DNA from: Drechslerella dactyloides
Taxonomy: Eukaryota > Ascomycota > Orbiliomycetes > Orbiliales > Orbiliaceae
Assembly (NCBI GenBank): GCA_020064725.1
Contig: JAGTWJ010000007.1
Coordinates: forward strand, 620,001-684,000
Reading direction: 5' to 3'
DNA length: 64,000 nucleotides
In this document: piece after piece, positions 1 through 10,072 of the stretch
Numbering within the stretch: position 1 is the stretch's first letter
Layout of the letters: each line of letters opens with the position of its first letter
Position numbers and translations under genes: made by a program
The notes under the pieces: model-generated
The model's input: only the letters and a program-made list of their open reading frames with translations
What the model was told of the DNA's origin: nothing
The model's database searches: none

Positions 1-957
1 CTCGACGCCTCGGCAAGATTCCTTCTCACCTTCCCGAAGGACCAGCAGTAGACGATATCCCCACTCATGGTCGGTGTATTCGTCCCGGGTTGCAAGGAAG
101 GCATCGGCAACATCGGCAGCATCGGCGGAGTGGACCTCCCTATGTATCTTAGGATTGTAGCACTTCCGGATAAGCCCCGCCTCATCCTCATTTTGGCTGG
201 AGAGAAATTGCTACTCGTTGTCCCAAGTTAGCTGGAGCCCATCAAAAAAAAAAAATCTCTGCTCTTGATTAGATGAAGTAAATCCATACCTTCAGATCTT
301 TCCCTACATAATTCATACCAGCTAGGAAATGTTCCGCGAAGCAGCACCTTGAGATTGCGTAGCGATGTGTGTCTAGTGGTGGCCATGACTTCTCGTCGTA
401 CAAGTCCTAGATATTCTGGATAACCTTGTCCTTCACCTCATCCCACCTGCAATACCAGCTTCGTTCGAATTAAGCAATCAAATCTGCTCTTAAATTCGCC
501 ATTACCCTCGCCCTGATGTCCACCGCTACATCCACTTTCAGCTAGGCATAAAACTCTGGTGACATACCAAAACCCCCCAAGAAATCCTCAGAGATTTCTT
601 TCGTACCTGAAGTGCATACTTTCCAAAGCTCAGAGCCACCTCATCTAATTCACCAAACTCAGTTAGGATACCTTGGAAGATACAAGCTTTCAGCTCAGGT
701 TTCTCGAGGATTTTGAGCTCGATAGGCTCACACATACTGCAGGGCATGGTGTTATCTGTCCTTTGGCACTTGGCAGTCCATTCTATATTGCCATCTTGAT
801 CAAGAAAGCCTCCAATTGTCTAGACACCTTCAACCTGGTGGACCTCATGATTCTCTGGCGTCAACTCGAGAACCCTTGGGAGCTCTGATACTGGGAGCCC
901 GCGCTTTGTAGGAGTTATTGGTTCGAACGCCGTATCAAGGTTGATGATATGGGACAT
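1..957 (-). pseudogene. Decayed intron-containing gene of unknown family, cut by the window edge
   Basis: A coding-like frame begins at ATG 955-957 and continues off the left edge. It is broken by in-frame stops at 820-822 (TAG), 542-544 (TAG), 470-472 (TAA), 407-409 (TAG) and 211-213 (TAG), plus a frameshift near 597. Each stop is one C-to-T change from CAG or CAA, the pattern expected from RIP-type mutation. A clean GT-AG intron remains at 232-289 (GTATGG...CTCCAG) and joins two frames in phase. Between the stops the peptide looks like real protein, with acidic and amphipathic stretches such as FLATRDEYTDHEWGYRLL. I do not recognise the family. A TATA box and a C/T-rich leader lie upstream. 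Readthrough or extra introns seem unlikely given five stops, so I infer an inactivated gene copy. Confidence 0.6.
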
Positions 958-1083
958 GGCGTAAGGCTCTGAATCCCTTGGTAAGAATTATTAGTCTCGG
1001 GGTTCCATGGGAGGGCAGAATCAGCTGGCATTGTGACTTACGTCTATCTTCTGGGTAAGGAGAGCAAGATGTATGAGATAATA

Positions 1084-1327
1084 CCAAGCACAGTAGTCCA
1101 TGTTGGGTGGTAAAATAAAATGAAAGGCAAGGCAAGCCCGAATGATTGGCAGAAGAAGAGGAGGGTTGTATCTTACAATACCAAACACAGGGATCTGTAC
1201 TCGGTAGAATAAAAAAGTCAAGATAAAATAGGTCTAAATTCAGGATAAAAGAGAGGGTATGGTGGTATACTGGCTGGCCCAAGCACAGTTATCCACGCTG
1301 GGTGTAGGTTGGGTGAAGTGGAGGGAA
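1084..1327. repeat. Diverged direct repeat in the leader of the left-edge gene
   Basis: Segments starting at 1084 and 1279 share ccaagcacag(t)n(a)tcca(t/c) followed by ctgggtg/ttgggtgg and a purine-rich tail, about 50 bp each and 195 bp apart. On the minus strand both encode a similar short peptide (MDYCAW and VDNCAW). This is a visual alignment only. Confidence 0.35.
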
Positions 1328-1375
1328 GATGGAGGGGGGAGGCAGAAATGAGAGAGCCAGCAGCAGGGAGCCAGC

Positions 1376-1383
1376 CTTATATA
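1376..1383 (-). promoter_or_regulatory. TATA box upstream of the decayed left-edge gene
   Basis: The minus strand reads TATATAAG here, followed downstream (to about 1290) by a C/T-rich leader typical of fungal core promoters. A GTAAGT at 1037-1042 (minus strand) could be the donor of a 5' leader intron. The ATG of the decayed gene lies about 420 nt downstream. Confidence 0.4.
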
Positions 1384-2581
1384 CTCCAGGACTTCTATGG
1401 GCATATCACGTAAAAGAGTTCCGCGTTGCTTTATCATGATATACACACATTATTATTGCTGATCGCCGGATAGCATATTGATTCATCCACAGCAACCGTA
1501 TGCAGATCGAAACCCGTCGTATTCAGCTGAAAATAGGTAACTACCTAGGTAAGAAGTACCTAGGTACTTAAGTACTAGTAGGTAACTATCGATATTCCGA
1601 GGCCAACATTACAACATTGTTACCCTTCTCCCCCCTCCCCGTGAGCTAAGGTATATATACTTAACGCGATCTCCTGCTACGTATACTATGCGATACAGCG
1701 ACCTCATTCTGACACATATCCGCAGATTGAGTTGTGTGTTTTAAATTTATCTTTATAGTCATCTAAGTTAAAGTGGTCGTGATGACCATGTATGCATGTA
1801 TAAATTTGACTACCCGTTGTGTAGAGCACTCCCCCCTTCCTCGAAAGAGCTGAAGATCTATATAGCTATCTGTCTCGGTTCCGTTGTACTCATATATTAA
1901 TTATATTATGTACTTACTTACTTATGCTATGCACTTTAGGCACCTTATACGAGTTCTCGGCACGTATCTGTTTTGCTTCAGCTCTGCTTCGACACAGCTA
2001 CAGATACACAAGACTGCTTTGCGCAGTTGATTCCTCCATCTAAATTCCGTCACACGACATGGAATAGGCATAGGCTGCGCGTGAAATCACAGGCTAGCAG
2101 GAGCAATCGCAAGAAAACCTGATGCATTTTAAATCTACAGATCTAGATCTAGCTACTGATTCCTAAGCCAAGACTATAGACTTGCGTTGAGGGCACCGCT
2201 AGAGCGTCTGGGGGCCTCGATAGAGAGTTGACATCGCGTATGGGAACCACGTGTCCGCAATTGATATGCACAGGATAAGCACTAAACGAGAATTCCGCAA
2301 AAGGAGGATCAGGAAAATCAAAATGCCTCTAAGACCTGGCGACAATATTCAATCAGGATCAGCTGCTCTTAAGATGGGCAAGCAACCGGCTTAAAGAAAA
2401 ATGACCATCATGGTCATTGCCTTGTTCGAGCAGCCTAACAAGATTCGGGTCTTTGCGCGGAGACACTCAAGGCAGAAGGAGAACAATCGAAGTGGAGGTG
2501 GAGATGAGGTTAGGAAATAAGACAATCGAAGAGCGAGCAAGAGGGGAGTCGAGAGTCGACAGATGTCACATCCTCGGATCC

Positions 2582-2815
2582 TCACAATCCGCAGGCCGCT
2601 GCGTCAACTACTTCGGCGTCGTGACAGCAGTTGAGCACCCTGGACGTGCATGGCTTCTTGCCAGTCTTGCACTCTTTTGCAAGATTGTAGAGAGGCCTGT
2701 TTTGAGCGTGGTTATGGAATAATGGGCTTTCGGCAATTGAATTAACAAGTTTGGTTGGCGCAAGCAACACATCCAGGAGCGCAAATACAACAGGGGTCAT
2801 ATCTGCATAGAGATC
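2582..2815 (-). CDS. Possible first exon of a small cysteine-rich secreted protein
   Basis: On the minus strand an ATG near 2813 opens a frame with a hydrophobic start (MTPVVFALLDVLLAP), followed by a Cys-containing part with spacing C-x7-C-x6-CC-x11-C and a TGA at 2582-2584. The sequence TTGTGAGG at the stop contains a GTGAGG donor, so the frame could be the first exon of a longer gene. The CC doublet recalls hydrophobins or other small secreted proteins, but the remaining cysteines were not found. There is no clear promoter. Treat it as a weak candidate. Confidence 0.2.
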   Translation of the reverse strand, partial: DLYADMTPVVFALLDVLLAPTKLVNSIAESPLFHNHAQNRPLYNLAKECKTGKKPCTSRVLNCCHDAEVVDAAACGL

Positions 2816-4147
2816 ATGAGATGAGTAAACAAAAGCGCATCTTAGTTCACATATGTGCATATGTACATGGGCAAGTAGCTGAAATTATCCGATCCTAGGT
2901 ATGATCGAATAAGCGCTAACAAATCTCGACGTAGGCGTTACATCAGAAACCCTGCCTTCGGCTTCAGTTATACAACCAAGCAGCAGTTGCGCCCTCGAGT
3001 AACTCGAGTAATTTTACGCGAATACGACGCCCATTCGAGGACTTTTCTACATCCAGTAGTTTGCAAAATACTTACCGTTCGCCAGGTTGAGGCTCCAATG
3101 CCGAGAATGGACACAGGCACGCTAGTCGGCTACTTGGTTACCTTGCATATATTTCATGAGAACAATTGGTATTTGAGCTTGCAGCTAATAGTATACTAGT
3201 ATATAAACGTACCTGCGTATACGAAGCTATCGATCGATACGAGACCTGGAGAGCCGACATCGAAGCTAACAATGGGCTATCAGACGGGCCGAGCCGGGGT
3301 TGTCTCGTATCTATACCGGGTATCTGGTCCATCAACCTGTCTAAGACCCTTTCGGAAAGTGTGAATGTCAGAAAATTGCCAAGTGTGCAAATCCGATAGA
3401 CATGGTTTACTCGGTATTTAGGGGCAACTATAGATAGCCTCATCGGAGTTATAAATCATAGAAAAGTTTGGACTGCCGATGGAAAGCGATCTCATTAGAG
3501 GGTACGTGTAACAATGTAGGCATGTGTCGAGCTTGGAACCGATGCAGCCGCTAGGGCACACTTATGTGATGAACCTATAATGTACTGTATCTAACGAACG
3601 TTCGAACGGCAAGTGCCGGATACAAGGGGCGGGTTGATGCGAGATAGGGCCCGTGTTTCCGTACCTAATATGGACATACTTGGTGACAGCCTCATCTCCG
3701 ATGAGGCTCTTTCCTTTTGAACCAACCGTCAGCTATAGCTACACATACGTACATACGATAATCCGGTACTATATGATCCCAGGACGGTTTGCAGACCACG
3801 AAGGTTAACCGGACTTGGATTTTTATCCTATGAAGCTCGCATGTATATGTACTCCAGGGTTTCTTCGTTTGGTCATAACTAAGCACTGCTAAGTAAACTC
3901 TACGAACACGTATACTCGGACATACAGCGGCCGGGAGGCTAGCAAAATGATATAATTCGTACACGCTCTGAAAGAAGTAGAGATAATCGTAACAATAGCC
4001 ATACACCACAACAGGCAAGTATAGACACCGGGTATCAACGTCAACGCCACGGCAAACCCCAAATACATATACAGAAACACGAGTGGATAGACACAGTGAA
4101 CGCCCAGACATTATGAGCACAAGTAAAAACACACACGTTGTCTCCAG

Positions 4148-6160
4148 TCATCCCTTCTGCACAGGTGGCGGAACACTAACCCCACTTTCATCGTCGTCCT
4201 CACGTCGCAACTCCCGTCCATTCCGCATATCTTCGAGTATCTCCCGTATCGTCCGGCCGGGGGTTACCGCCACGGCTGGCGTTGCCGGCTCCTGCATTTC
4301 TTCTTCCAAGCCGCTTTTCTCGCCTATTACCGTTCCCGTTCCCGTATTGTTCGTATTCGAATGCGTACCGTAAGTGCAAGTGCATCGTAGCTCTGCGCCG
4401 CTGGATCGCTTTGTAGATGTCGGTTGAAGGGTGGAGGAATAAGCAAAGCAGGCTGGAATTGTTGACGACAGAGAGTTTGAGGCGGTATGGGGGTCTTGAC
4501 CGTGGCGACGTGGGTGTATCTGGCAGTTGTCGAGCTGGTGAGAAGCTTGGTGGGCGATCTTCTCGAGCGTTGTGGCGTCAAAGGTGTCGCAGAAGTGCGA
4601 GTAGGCGGGAATGGATAGCCGGTACTTGCTAAAGTTGAGTACTGGGGTGGTTGTGTAGAGACTATATCAATCGCATACCATGTTATTGACAATTCTCCGA
4701 GACTGAATAGGTAGATTAGTGGGGTTCCGGTTATTTGTACTTACGACTGGCGAATCCAGCGAATGTTGAACTCGAAATGTATTTGTGGTCGTCCGATCTT
4801 TTCCCGTAGTACTCGCCTGAGTCTGGCTATGAGCGACGGTTGTATGCTGTCGTTGGGGGTAGTCGTAGATGCGAGAGCCGTATGAGTGTATTCGCCGCTA
4901 CTCTCCGGATCGAGCTGAATTGCGCGTTCGCCCGTGGTCTTGCTTCGACAGAATCTGAAAATGCGGTACAGCCATCCTTGCCGTTTTACCTTCTCTTCGA
5001 TCTGAGGGGTGGCCCCACCATCCGGAGCGACATTTACTAGCTGCGGCTGTTGCGGCGATGGTGCCTTTTTGCGCATCCAATTCGGCGTGATGAATGGGAT
5101 CCATACGTACTTGCACATCCACTTGAACCTCATGTACCGCCGAAGATAGATCGCAACCTGCCTTTGTATTCTCAAAAGCTTTGCCAAATCCCAGTAGATC
5201 TTCGTGGCCTCTCCGCCGCGGCCAAAGATCACGAAGAGGATCCAGGCAGCGACGACTTTTATCCAGCGTTGGTACTGATATTGAGAGTTATCGGGGAACT
5301 TGTAGATTCTATCCCACCATGATGCATTGTGGACAGCATCCCACGAGTAAGGTAGCATCGGGGATATTGAGAAGGTGACAAGGCCATAGATGTTTGTCGG
5401 GTAGTAGATGAGCGTGAAGAGGGCAGTGAGGAGGTAGAGACGCTTGAAGGACTCGTCCAGGCGGGAGCTGGAGCGAAATAGTTCAAGGATACTGCGGTCT
5501 TGCATGTGTGATTGCAGTTTCCACATGATCAGAACTGAACAAATATCAATAGTCAGTAAAGTATACTGGAATCGTATATACAGTCAACGGATTTGACGGA
5601 TTGATGAGAGTATACATACCAACGAGGACCACAGAGACACTCGAGAAGACGAATGGCCACCCGAGCACGATGAGCGAAACCCATGAATTGTCAATCGGCT
5701 CGTGACAACCATACACCGGCGTTAAGTAATACCGACTCGGCTGCACGACATAATGCAAGCCAGCGAGCATCAACGGGAACAGTCCCGCGATACCCCACTC
5801 GTACAACATCCGAGCCCGTATGCTCTCCTTGCTCTCGCGGTACATACTCATCCCCCAGAACATGCGGTAGATCGTAATCATGATGCACATGACTGCAGCA
5901 TTGATCCCGCCGAACTCGGCGGCCATCTTCCATTTAGCCACGAAGTCGCAGTACCCACGGCCGGACCATCCGAGGAGAACGGCGCGCCAGGAGGGGAACA
6001 AGATAGCATCGGAGAGTGCGAGGAGGATGTCGGATTGCAACCAGAAAACCAGGAGGGCAGCCGCGACATTCTTGCGGCGAACTTGCCAAAGCAGGGGAAT
6101 CGTGAGAAAGAGGATCGCGATCGCAGAGCCGATGCAGAAGAAGATTCGTTCGGATGACAT
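4148..6160 (-). CDS. STE3: Ste3-type a-factor pheromone receptor (seven-TM GPCR)
   Basis: Exons on the minus strand are 6160-5620, 5534-4745 and 4628-4148, giving 603 aa. Both introns (5535-5619 GTATGT...TTCAG; 4629-4744 GTAAGT...TTTAG) are in phase and the total is divisible by three. The N-terminal half has the Ste3 hallmarks: a Pro-containing first helix (TIPLLWQVRRKN), WSGRGYCDFVAKW after TM2, YGCHEPIDNSWVSL in the second extracellular loop and RSSSRLDESFKRLYLL before TM6. This class of receptor senses the prenylated a-type pheromone at the plasma membrane and signals through a heterotrimeric G protein to the mating MAPK cascade. The cytoplasmic tail is long. Its last 159 residues are encoded by an exon without an internal start codon and end in an acidic, Pro-rich stretch. 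No mating-type gene is adjacent. Confidence 0.93.
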
Positions 6161-7037
6161 TTTGTATTGTTGATCGACTCTCGCAGGAAAAGTTAGAAGA
6201 GTTTCGTGTCTGTAAGCGTATACCTGCTTGATCGTGATATCGGTATCGATATTGATGCAGTTCGTCCGTGAGTCGGGTCGTTCGTTCGTAGAGTTTTAGC
6301 CAGAGGTTGATGATCGATTGGGAGGATCAAGAAGATGTAGTGGGAAGGAATTGGAGATCATTAGTCGCAAACATAGTGGGTTCTTTACGTCTGCCATTTT
6401 GCCAGGCCTTGTGAAGCCGATATGCAGGCAAATATGAAGTCACGATAATTTGGGTGGTGTTTTTGCTATTCAAGCCACAGGCGCCGCGTTGTGGCTGTTG
6501 CGGATTTAGGTGGTGTGGCGGGGCAAAGGGTGTGGCTTGAATAGATATCCGCCGAGCACAAACAGGGTCGCCACGCTGACAAGCCTTGGACCCTTGCTCT
6601 CTGGCGGCTGCCTGTGAGGTGAGCTATTGACGAGTTTGCTCTACAGAATATAATTTGGTTTCACTTGTACGAAGCATTCTACGATAAGTTTCGCAGCCGC
6701 TATCGAGCGGCCTCTTCCCGCCAGGATCGCTATAGCTATAGCCACGGTTGTCCAGATGAGTGAACTGTAGATGCTAGCTCCAGGCGGCGGCACTAAGTTG
6801 ATGTAGCCCAATATCCGCAATGCAAAGCCGACAGTCTAGTTTCGATCTGCTCTAGAGATCTGGTAATCGTTAAAGGCATCTGGGAAAGAGTTGATTTCAC
6901 GTCTCTCTAATGTTAGACCTTCATTTAGTTCTCGCATTGCAACCTTAGGGCCCTTGCATAGCTAGCCTCGACGCTACTTAGCGCTACTTCATAGCTGGAA
7001 TATGATAATCAACAGGTTTTCTAATGGTTCAGTGGCA
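6161..7037. other. STE3 promoter region and flank
   Basis: The roughly 300 bp upstream of the STE3 ATG form its presumptive promoter; I could not identify a specific pheromone-response or HMG-box element with confidence. The rest, to the small decayed unit below 7040, shows no coding frame. Confidence 0.4.
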
Positions 7038-7644
7038 TCACTGCCAGAAACAATTGCGATCCGTCAACAACACATCGAATTGCCCTCTCATATAAGCCAT
7101 CTCCCGTCGGGCTGCCTCGAGGTCAGTTTTCATCGTCCCCATGTGACCTTCCATTGCCTCTATGTCTCTGTTAAAGTCATCCTTGATCGGTTGTCTTGAA
7201 ACCTGTCTTCATATGTGCATTGTCGTTCGTGACAACAGCTATTTCGCCAGAGAGGCGATTGGTATCCCCTGTCATTTTGTGATATAATGTCGCAGCTGAG
7301 AGTACCTGAAATTGGTTTGAAAATTAGTTATATTTATTTTGAAATGGGTTATATAACGAACTGGTGGAGAATGTTGGCAATATCCAAATTAGAGCGGACC
7401 CGATTTGGCCTTTATTAACCGCAAGAAGCCCACCGGGCTTGACGGCCTCGAGCACAAATTCAGCGGCTGATGACGAGAAAAGTATACAAGTCAGTCTTGG
7501 GTGCATATTTGTTAGCACAGCAGTGCTCATACAGTGTACTAACGACAAAGATCCGCTCGTAACCCGATTCAAGAGTTTCTCATCTGTGGCATGATGCCGT
7601 TTGGCATCTACCACTCTATTTTCTCCCCAGCCATGAGGTGGCAT
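7038..7644 (-). pseudogene. Small broken gene with a coiled-coil C-terminus, family unknown
   Basis: The minus strand carries coding-like blocks. One starts at ATG 7642-7644 (MPPHGWGENRVVDAKR). A second follows an acceptor at 7467 (AAEFVLEAVKPGGLLAV). A last exon after acceptor CAG 7306-7308 runs to TGA 7038-7040. The last exon contains heptad-like sequence (DIEAMEGHMGTMKTDLEAARREM) but needs a one-base shift near 7190, where no intron fits. Upstream is a TATA box (7913-7920) with a C/T-rich leader, so this was probably a transcribed unit. The joins of the first two blocks are uncertain. I see no known domain and call it a likely pseudogene. Confidence 0.4.
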
Positions 7645-7912
7645 GCCAAGCTATTGCTTCCGTCGCGAATTATTCGATGGAACATGAGTAGCTCGAAATA
7701 TGTCTAGTAAGAGAGAGAGAAGTTAGAGTCGATGTCGACGGTAAGGGATTAGGGGTATTGGTAGATTCAAACCAAGTGTGCCCGAGGAAGTATAACTGAG
7801 ATGAAGAAGTGTAACTGAGGAAGTGCAGGGTATGTACTAGTGTTATCGAATGTGGTGGAGGAAGGAGAAGGAGAGAAGGAGAGAAAGGAAGAGAATGATG
7901 GCAGCGACCGGG

Positions 7913-7920
7913 CTTTTATA
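7913..7920 (-). promoter_or_regulatory. TATA box of the small minus-strand unit
   Basis: The minus strand reads TATAAAAG, followed by a long pyrimidine-rich leader (about 7910-7855). The architecture resembles the TATA box at 1376-1383 and the one at 9149-9154. Confidence 0.45.
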
Positions 7921-8470
7921 TGTCCCCAGTTGCATTACTTACATAATCCGGAAGAGTAGATCTAGCAAGATATATATTGTAAGATTTCGAAATTTCTGAG
8001 GATCAAACGGCTTCATAAGCGATCGACTGTCGATTGTTGCAATAATTGTCATGGTGATATCAACCTAGCACATTAATCAAGTCTATTTTTGTGTGAATTT
8101 TACGTTTCATAATCGCTGCTGCAGCCATGATCATCCTGTTGCATCATTTTCTACAATTTTTTCTCTGATATATCCAGCATCCGTTGATAAGACAATTGTG
8201 CATGTGTGCGTTGGTTAGCAAAATACCACATTGAACATCAGACACTCGAACAAAATCGAGAGCTCTCTCAATTGATCTCACGGCATTGGATACAGACCAC
8301 TGGCCATCGGTCCAGATATACTACTATTTATAGGAATTGGAGCTGTCGAGCCAGATGCTTTAAGAGTGTCTTTTTATAGTCGGAGTAACGGCATCTAGTA
8401 GGTGTACGAGCACTCATGCACAATTCGTCAAGCCGTCGAACCGTGAATGATCATTTGTATTACAGCAAGT

Positions 8471-8540
8471 TCAAATCGGAAGCTCAATAGAACATTACTT
8501 GCATTTCAAACCGAAAGCTAAGTAGAACATTACTTGCATC
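8471..8540. repeat. Two-copy 35-bp tandem repeat
   Basis: Copies 8471-8505 and 8506-8540 abut each other and share agaacattacttgcat plus flanks, with about five substitutions. The region is AT-rich and shows no coding frame. Confidence 0.65.
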
Positions 8541-8756
8541 GAAAGCCTTGGTCAAATTAGACTTAATAGCTATGTAGCAAGTGAACGAAATGGTTACTAG
8601 AAAGCGAGAACCCCAGAACTTCTGTAGCTGTGGCTGCAAGCGGACCGTTATTCGGTAAACGCTTCATAGTCCAGCCTAGCTTATCTGAAATATAACAATG
8701 AATACATCAGTATTGATATATTCTGTATACAATTGTCCGGATAGCATATCACGATA

Positions 8757-8927
8757 TCATGATATCAAGTGGGTCACGTCGGCGAGATTGTCCTGATTCC
8801 GGAGGCCGATGACATCTAGATATAACTTTGCCTCATTATCAAGCTGTTTTATATCGTCTGCGTAGGAGAAGCCGGTGAAGCCGATAGGGAAATCGAACTC
8901 TACGGCCGAATATATTTGAGACACCAT
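8757..8927 (-). CDS. Short ORF (56 codons) of unknown function
   Basis: ATG 8925-8927 to TGA 8757-8759 on the minus strand encodes 56 residues with protein-like composition (FDFPIGFTGFSYADDIKQLD, then LYLDVIGLRNQDNLADV). A TATATA at 9149-9154 with a C/T-rich leader lies about 220 nt upstream, which supports transcription. There is no signal peptide, TM helix or known motif. An ATG at about 9084 followed by GTGAGC does not join this frame cleanly, so the internal ATG is the better start. It could be a remnant of a longer gene. Confidence 0.35.
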   Translation of the reverse strand: MVSQIYSAVEFDFPIGFTGFSYADDIKQLDNEAKLYLDVIGLRNQDNLADVTHLIS

Positions 8928-9148
8928 TATGATAATTATGTATTTCTCCTAAAATACATCTTAATGGCGTCTAGAATACATTAATGCAAATTCTCCGACG
9001 CTATGCAACCCATTTGTTTCATGAATAGAGCAGATAAAAGACCAGATAGAATAGTGCTCACAGGGCTGATTGGGGGGACATCATGATAGTAATTCTATAA
9101 ACTTCAGGGGAAAAGGAGGAAAGAATAAAATGGGGGAAGAAAGAAACA

Positions 9149-9154
9149 TATATA
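9149..9154 (-). promoter_or_regulatory. TATA box upstream of the 56-codon ORF
   Basis: The minus strand reads CCTATATATG followed by a C/T-rich leader (about 9145-9105). It is the third TATA-plus-pyrimidine-leader unit on this strand in the first 10 kb. Confidence 0.4.
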
Positions 9155-9244
9155 GGCGTCATCCGTTATAATATCCGTGTTGCTACCAACCGCCTTCATA
9201 CCTTTCGTGTGGTGATTGCGAGTAGTCGTCCTGCGTTTTGGCGT

Positions 9245-9964
9245 TCACTTCTGCGCAGCCTTCTTCTTCTGCTTCTTCTTGGATGGTTCTTTATCCGATT
9301 CTTCGGCGTTATCATCAGTAGCCTCAGCTCGCTTCCGCTTAGACGCTTTCTTGCTCGATTCAGCCTCGACTTTTACCACGACATTGTCAGCCGCAGGCTT
9401 CATCAGTTGAGTCTCCTCGGTCTCTTTAGCATCAACTTTAGTAGTGGTGGCTTTCTTTCGCTTGGGTGTCGGTTTGCTAGATTCAGCACGAGGTTTCGCT
9501 GCCGCCTTCTTCTTGGGTGTAGGCTTCTTCTTCTTGAGTGGCTGGGCTTCTGCGGACCCATCGACATCATCTTCAACAGTTGTAACCCGCTTTCGCTTGG
9601 AAGACGACGTAGTTTTCTTCTGATTTCCAGCTTGTGGCAATGAAGGGGAGGAGGAGGGAGTAGCTTGTGTTTGTTGTGTAGCTTTAGTAGCCTGTGATTG
9701 CGGCGTGGCTGATGGAGCAGGAGTTTGCGGTTTGGCCGGCGGAGCAGGAGTTTTTGGTTGAGCCGATTTGGCAGTACTTTTTGGTCGAGTCGGTTGAGCA
9801 GGAGTTTGTGGTTGAGGGGTTTGTGCAGGCGTTTGCAGTTGAGGAGTTTGTACAGGAGTTTGTAGTTGAGGAGTTTCAGTGTAGAGAGGATTTGGGCGTT
9901 TCCAGGTACGACCGAATCGCTTGTATGTGATGAATTTCGGTTCGGGGACAGGCGGTTCGACCAT
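9245..9964 (-). CDS. Lys/Pro/Gln-rich, probably nuclear protein downstream of SPT4
   Basis: The first ATG (9962-9964) to TGA 9245-9247 gives 239 aa. Residues about 10-30 are basic-aromatic (YKRFGRTWKRPNP). About 30-100 is a degenerate TPQ/TPAQ repeat region. From about 125 to the end it is Lys-rich, with KRKR and KKKK clusters and acidic spacers resembling histone-H1 or chromatin-factor tails. The same reading frame is open for 36 more codons upstream, right up to the SPT4 TAG, and that part also looks coding (PRTWTRHPGELARWAARCK), partly echoing GRTWKRPNP. There is no obvious room for a separate promoter. It may be an independent ORF, an alternative C-terminal part of Spt4, or a recently separated fusion. 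No catalytic domain is seen. Confidence 0.6.
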   Translation of the reverse strand: MVEPPVPEPKFITYKRFGRTWKRPNPLYTETPQLQTPVQTPQLQTPAQTPQPQTPAQPTRPKSTAKSAQPKTPAPPAKPQTPAPSATPQSQATKATQQTQATPSSSPSLPQAGNQKKTTSSSKRKRVTTVEDDVDGSAEAQPLKKKKPTPKKKAAAKPRAESSKPTPKRKKATTTKVDAKETEETQLMKPAADNVVVKVEAESSKKASKRKRAEATDDNAEESDKEPSKKKQKKKAAQK

Positions 9965-10072
9965 TTCTTTCAACTTCTTTGACCTACGTTTGCAACGGGC
10001 GGCCCAGCGTGCGAGCTCGCCGGGGTGTCGGGTCCAGGTTCTCGGAGGAGCAGGAGAGGGGTTCTTAGGTTT

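Larger units (their letters stand above)
958..4147. other. Intergenic region, no convincing intact gene
   Basis: Between the decayed left-edge gene and the STE3 stop I see only the leader and TATA box of the former, a weak Cys-rich ORF around 2.6-2.8 kb and the 3' flank of STE3 (about 3.5-4.15 kb). A 146-codon minus-strand ORF at 3692-4132 has biased composition and no recognisable motif, and most likely lies in the STE3 3' flank. A CACGTG is present near 2250. Confidence 0.5.

Noticed and set aside
3692..4132. 146-codon minus-strand ORF below STE3
   Set aside because: It has no motif and odd Tyr/Cys-rich composition, and it sits directly in the 3' flank of STE3.
4327..4692. 121-codon minus-strand frame as the STE3 tail, entered through an acceptor at 4703-4705
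   Set aside because: That intron would be only about 40 nt. The alternative acceptor at 4629-4631 opens a different frame that continues to 4148 with protein-like sequence and gives an in-phase total.
9209..9643. 144-codon plus-strand ORF (Leu/Phe/Arg-rich)
   Set aside because: It is a mirror of the Lys-rich minus-strand ORF; its composition is explained by antisense Lys and Glu codons.
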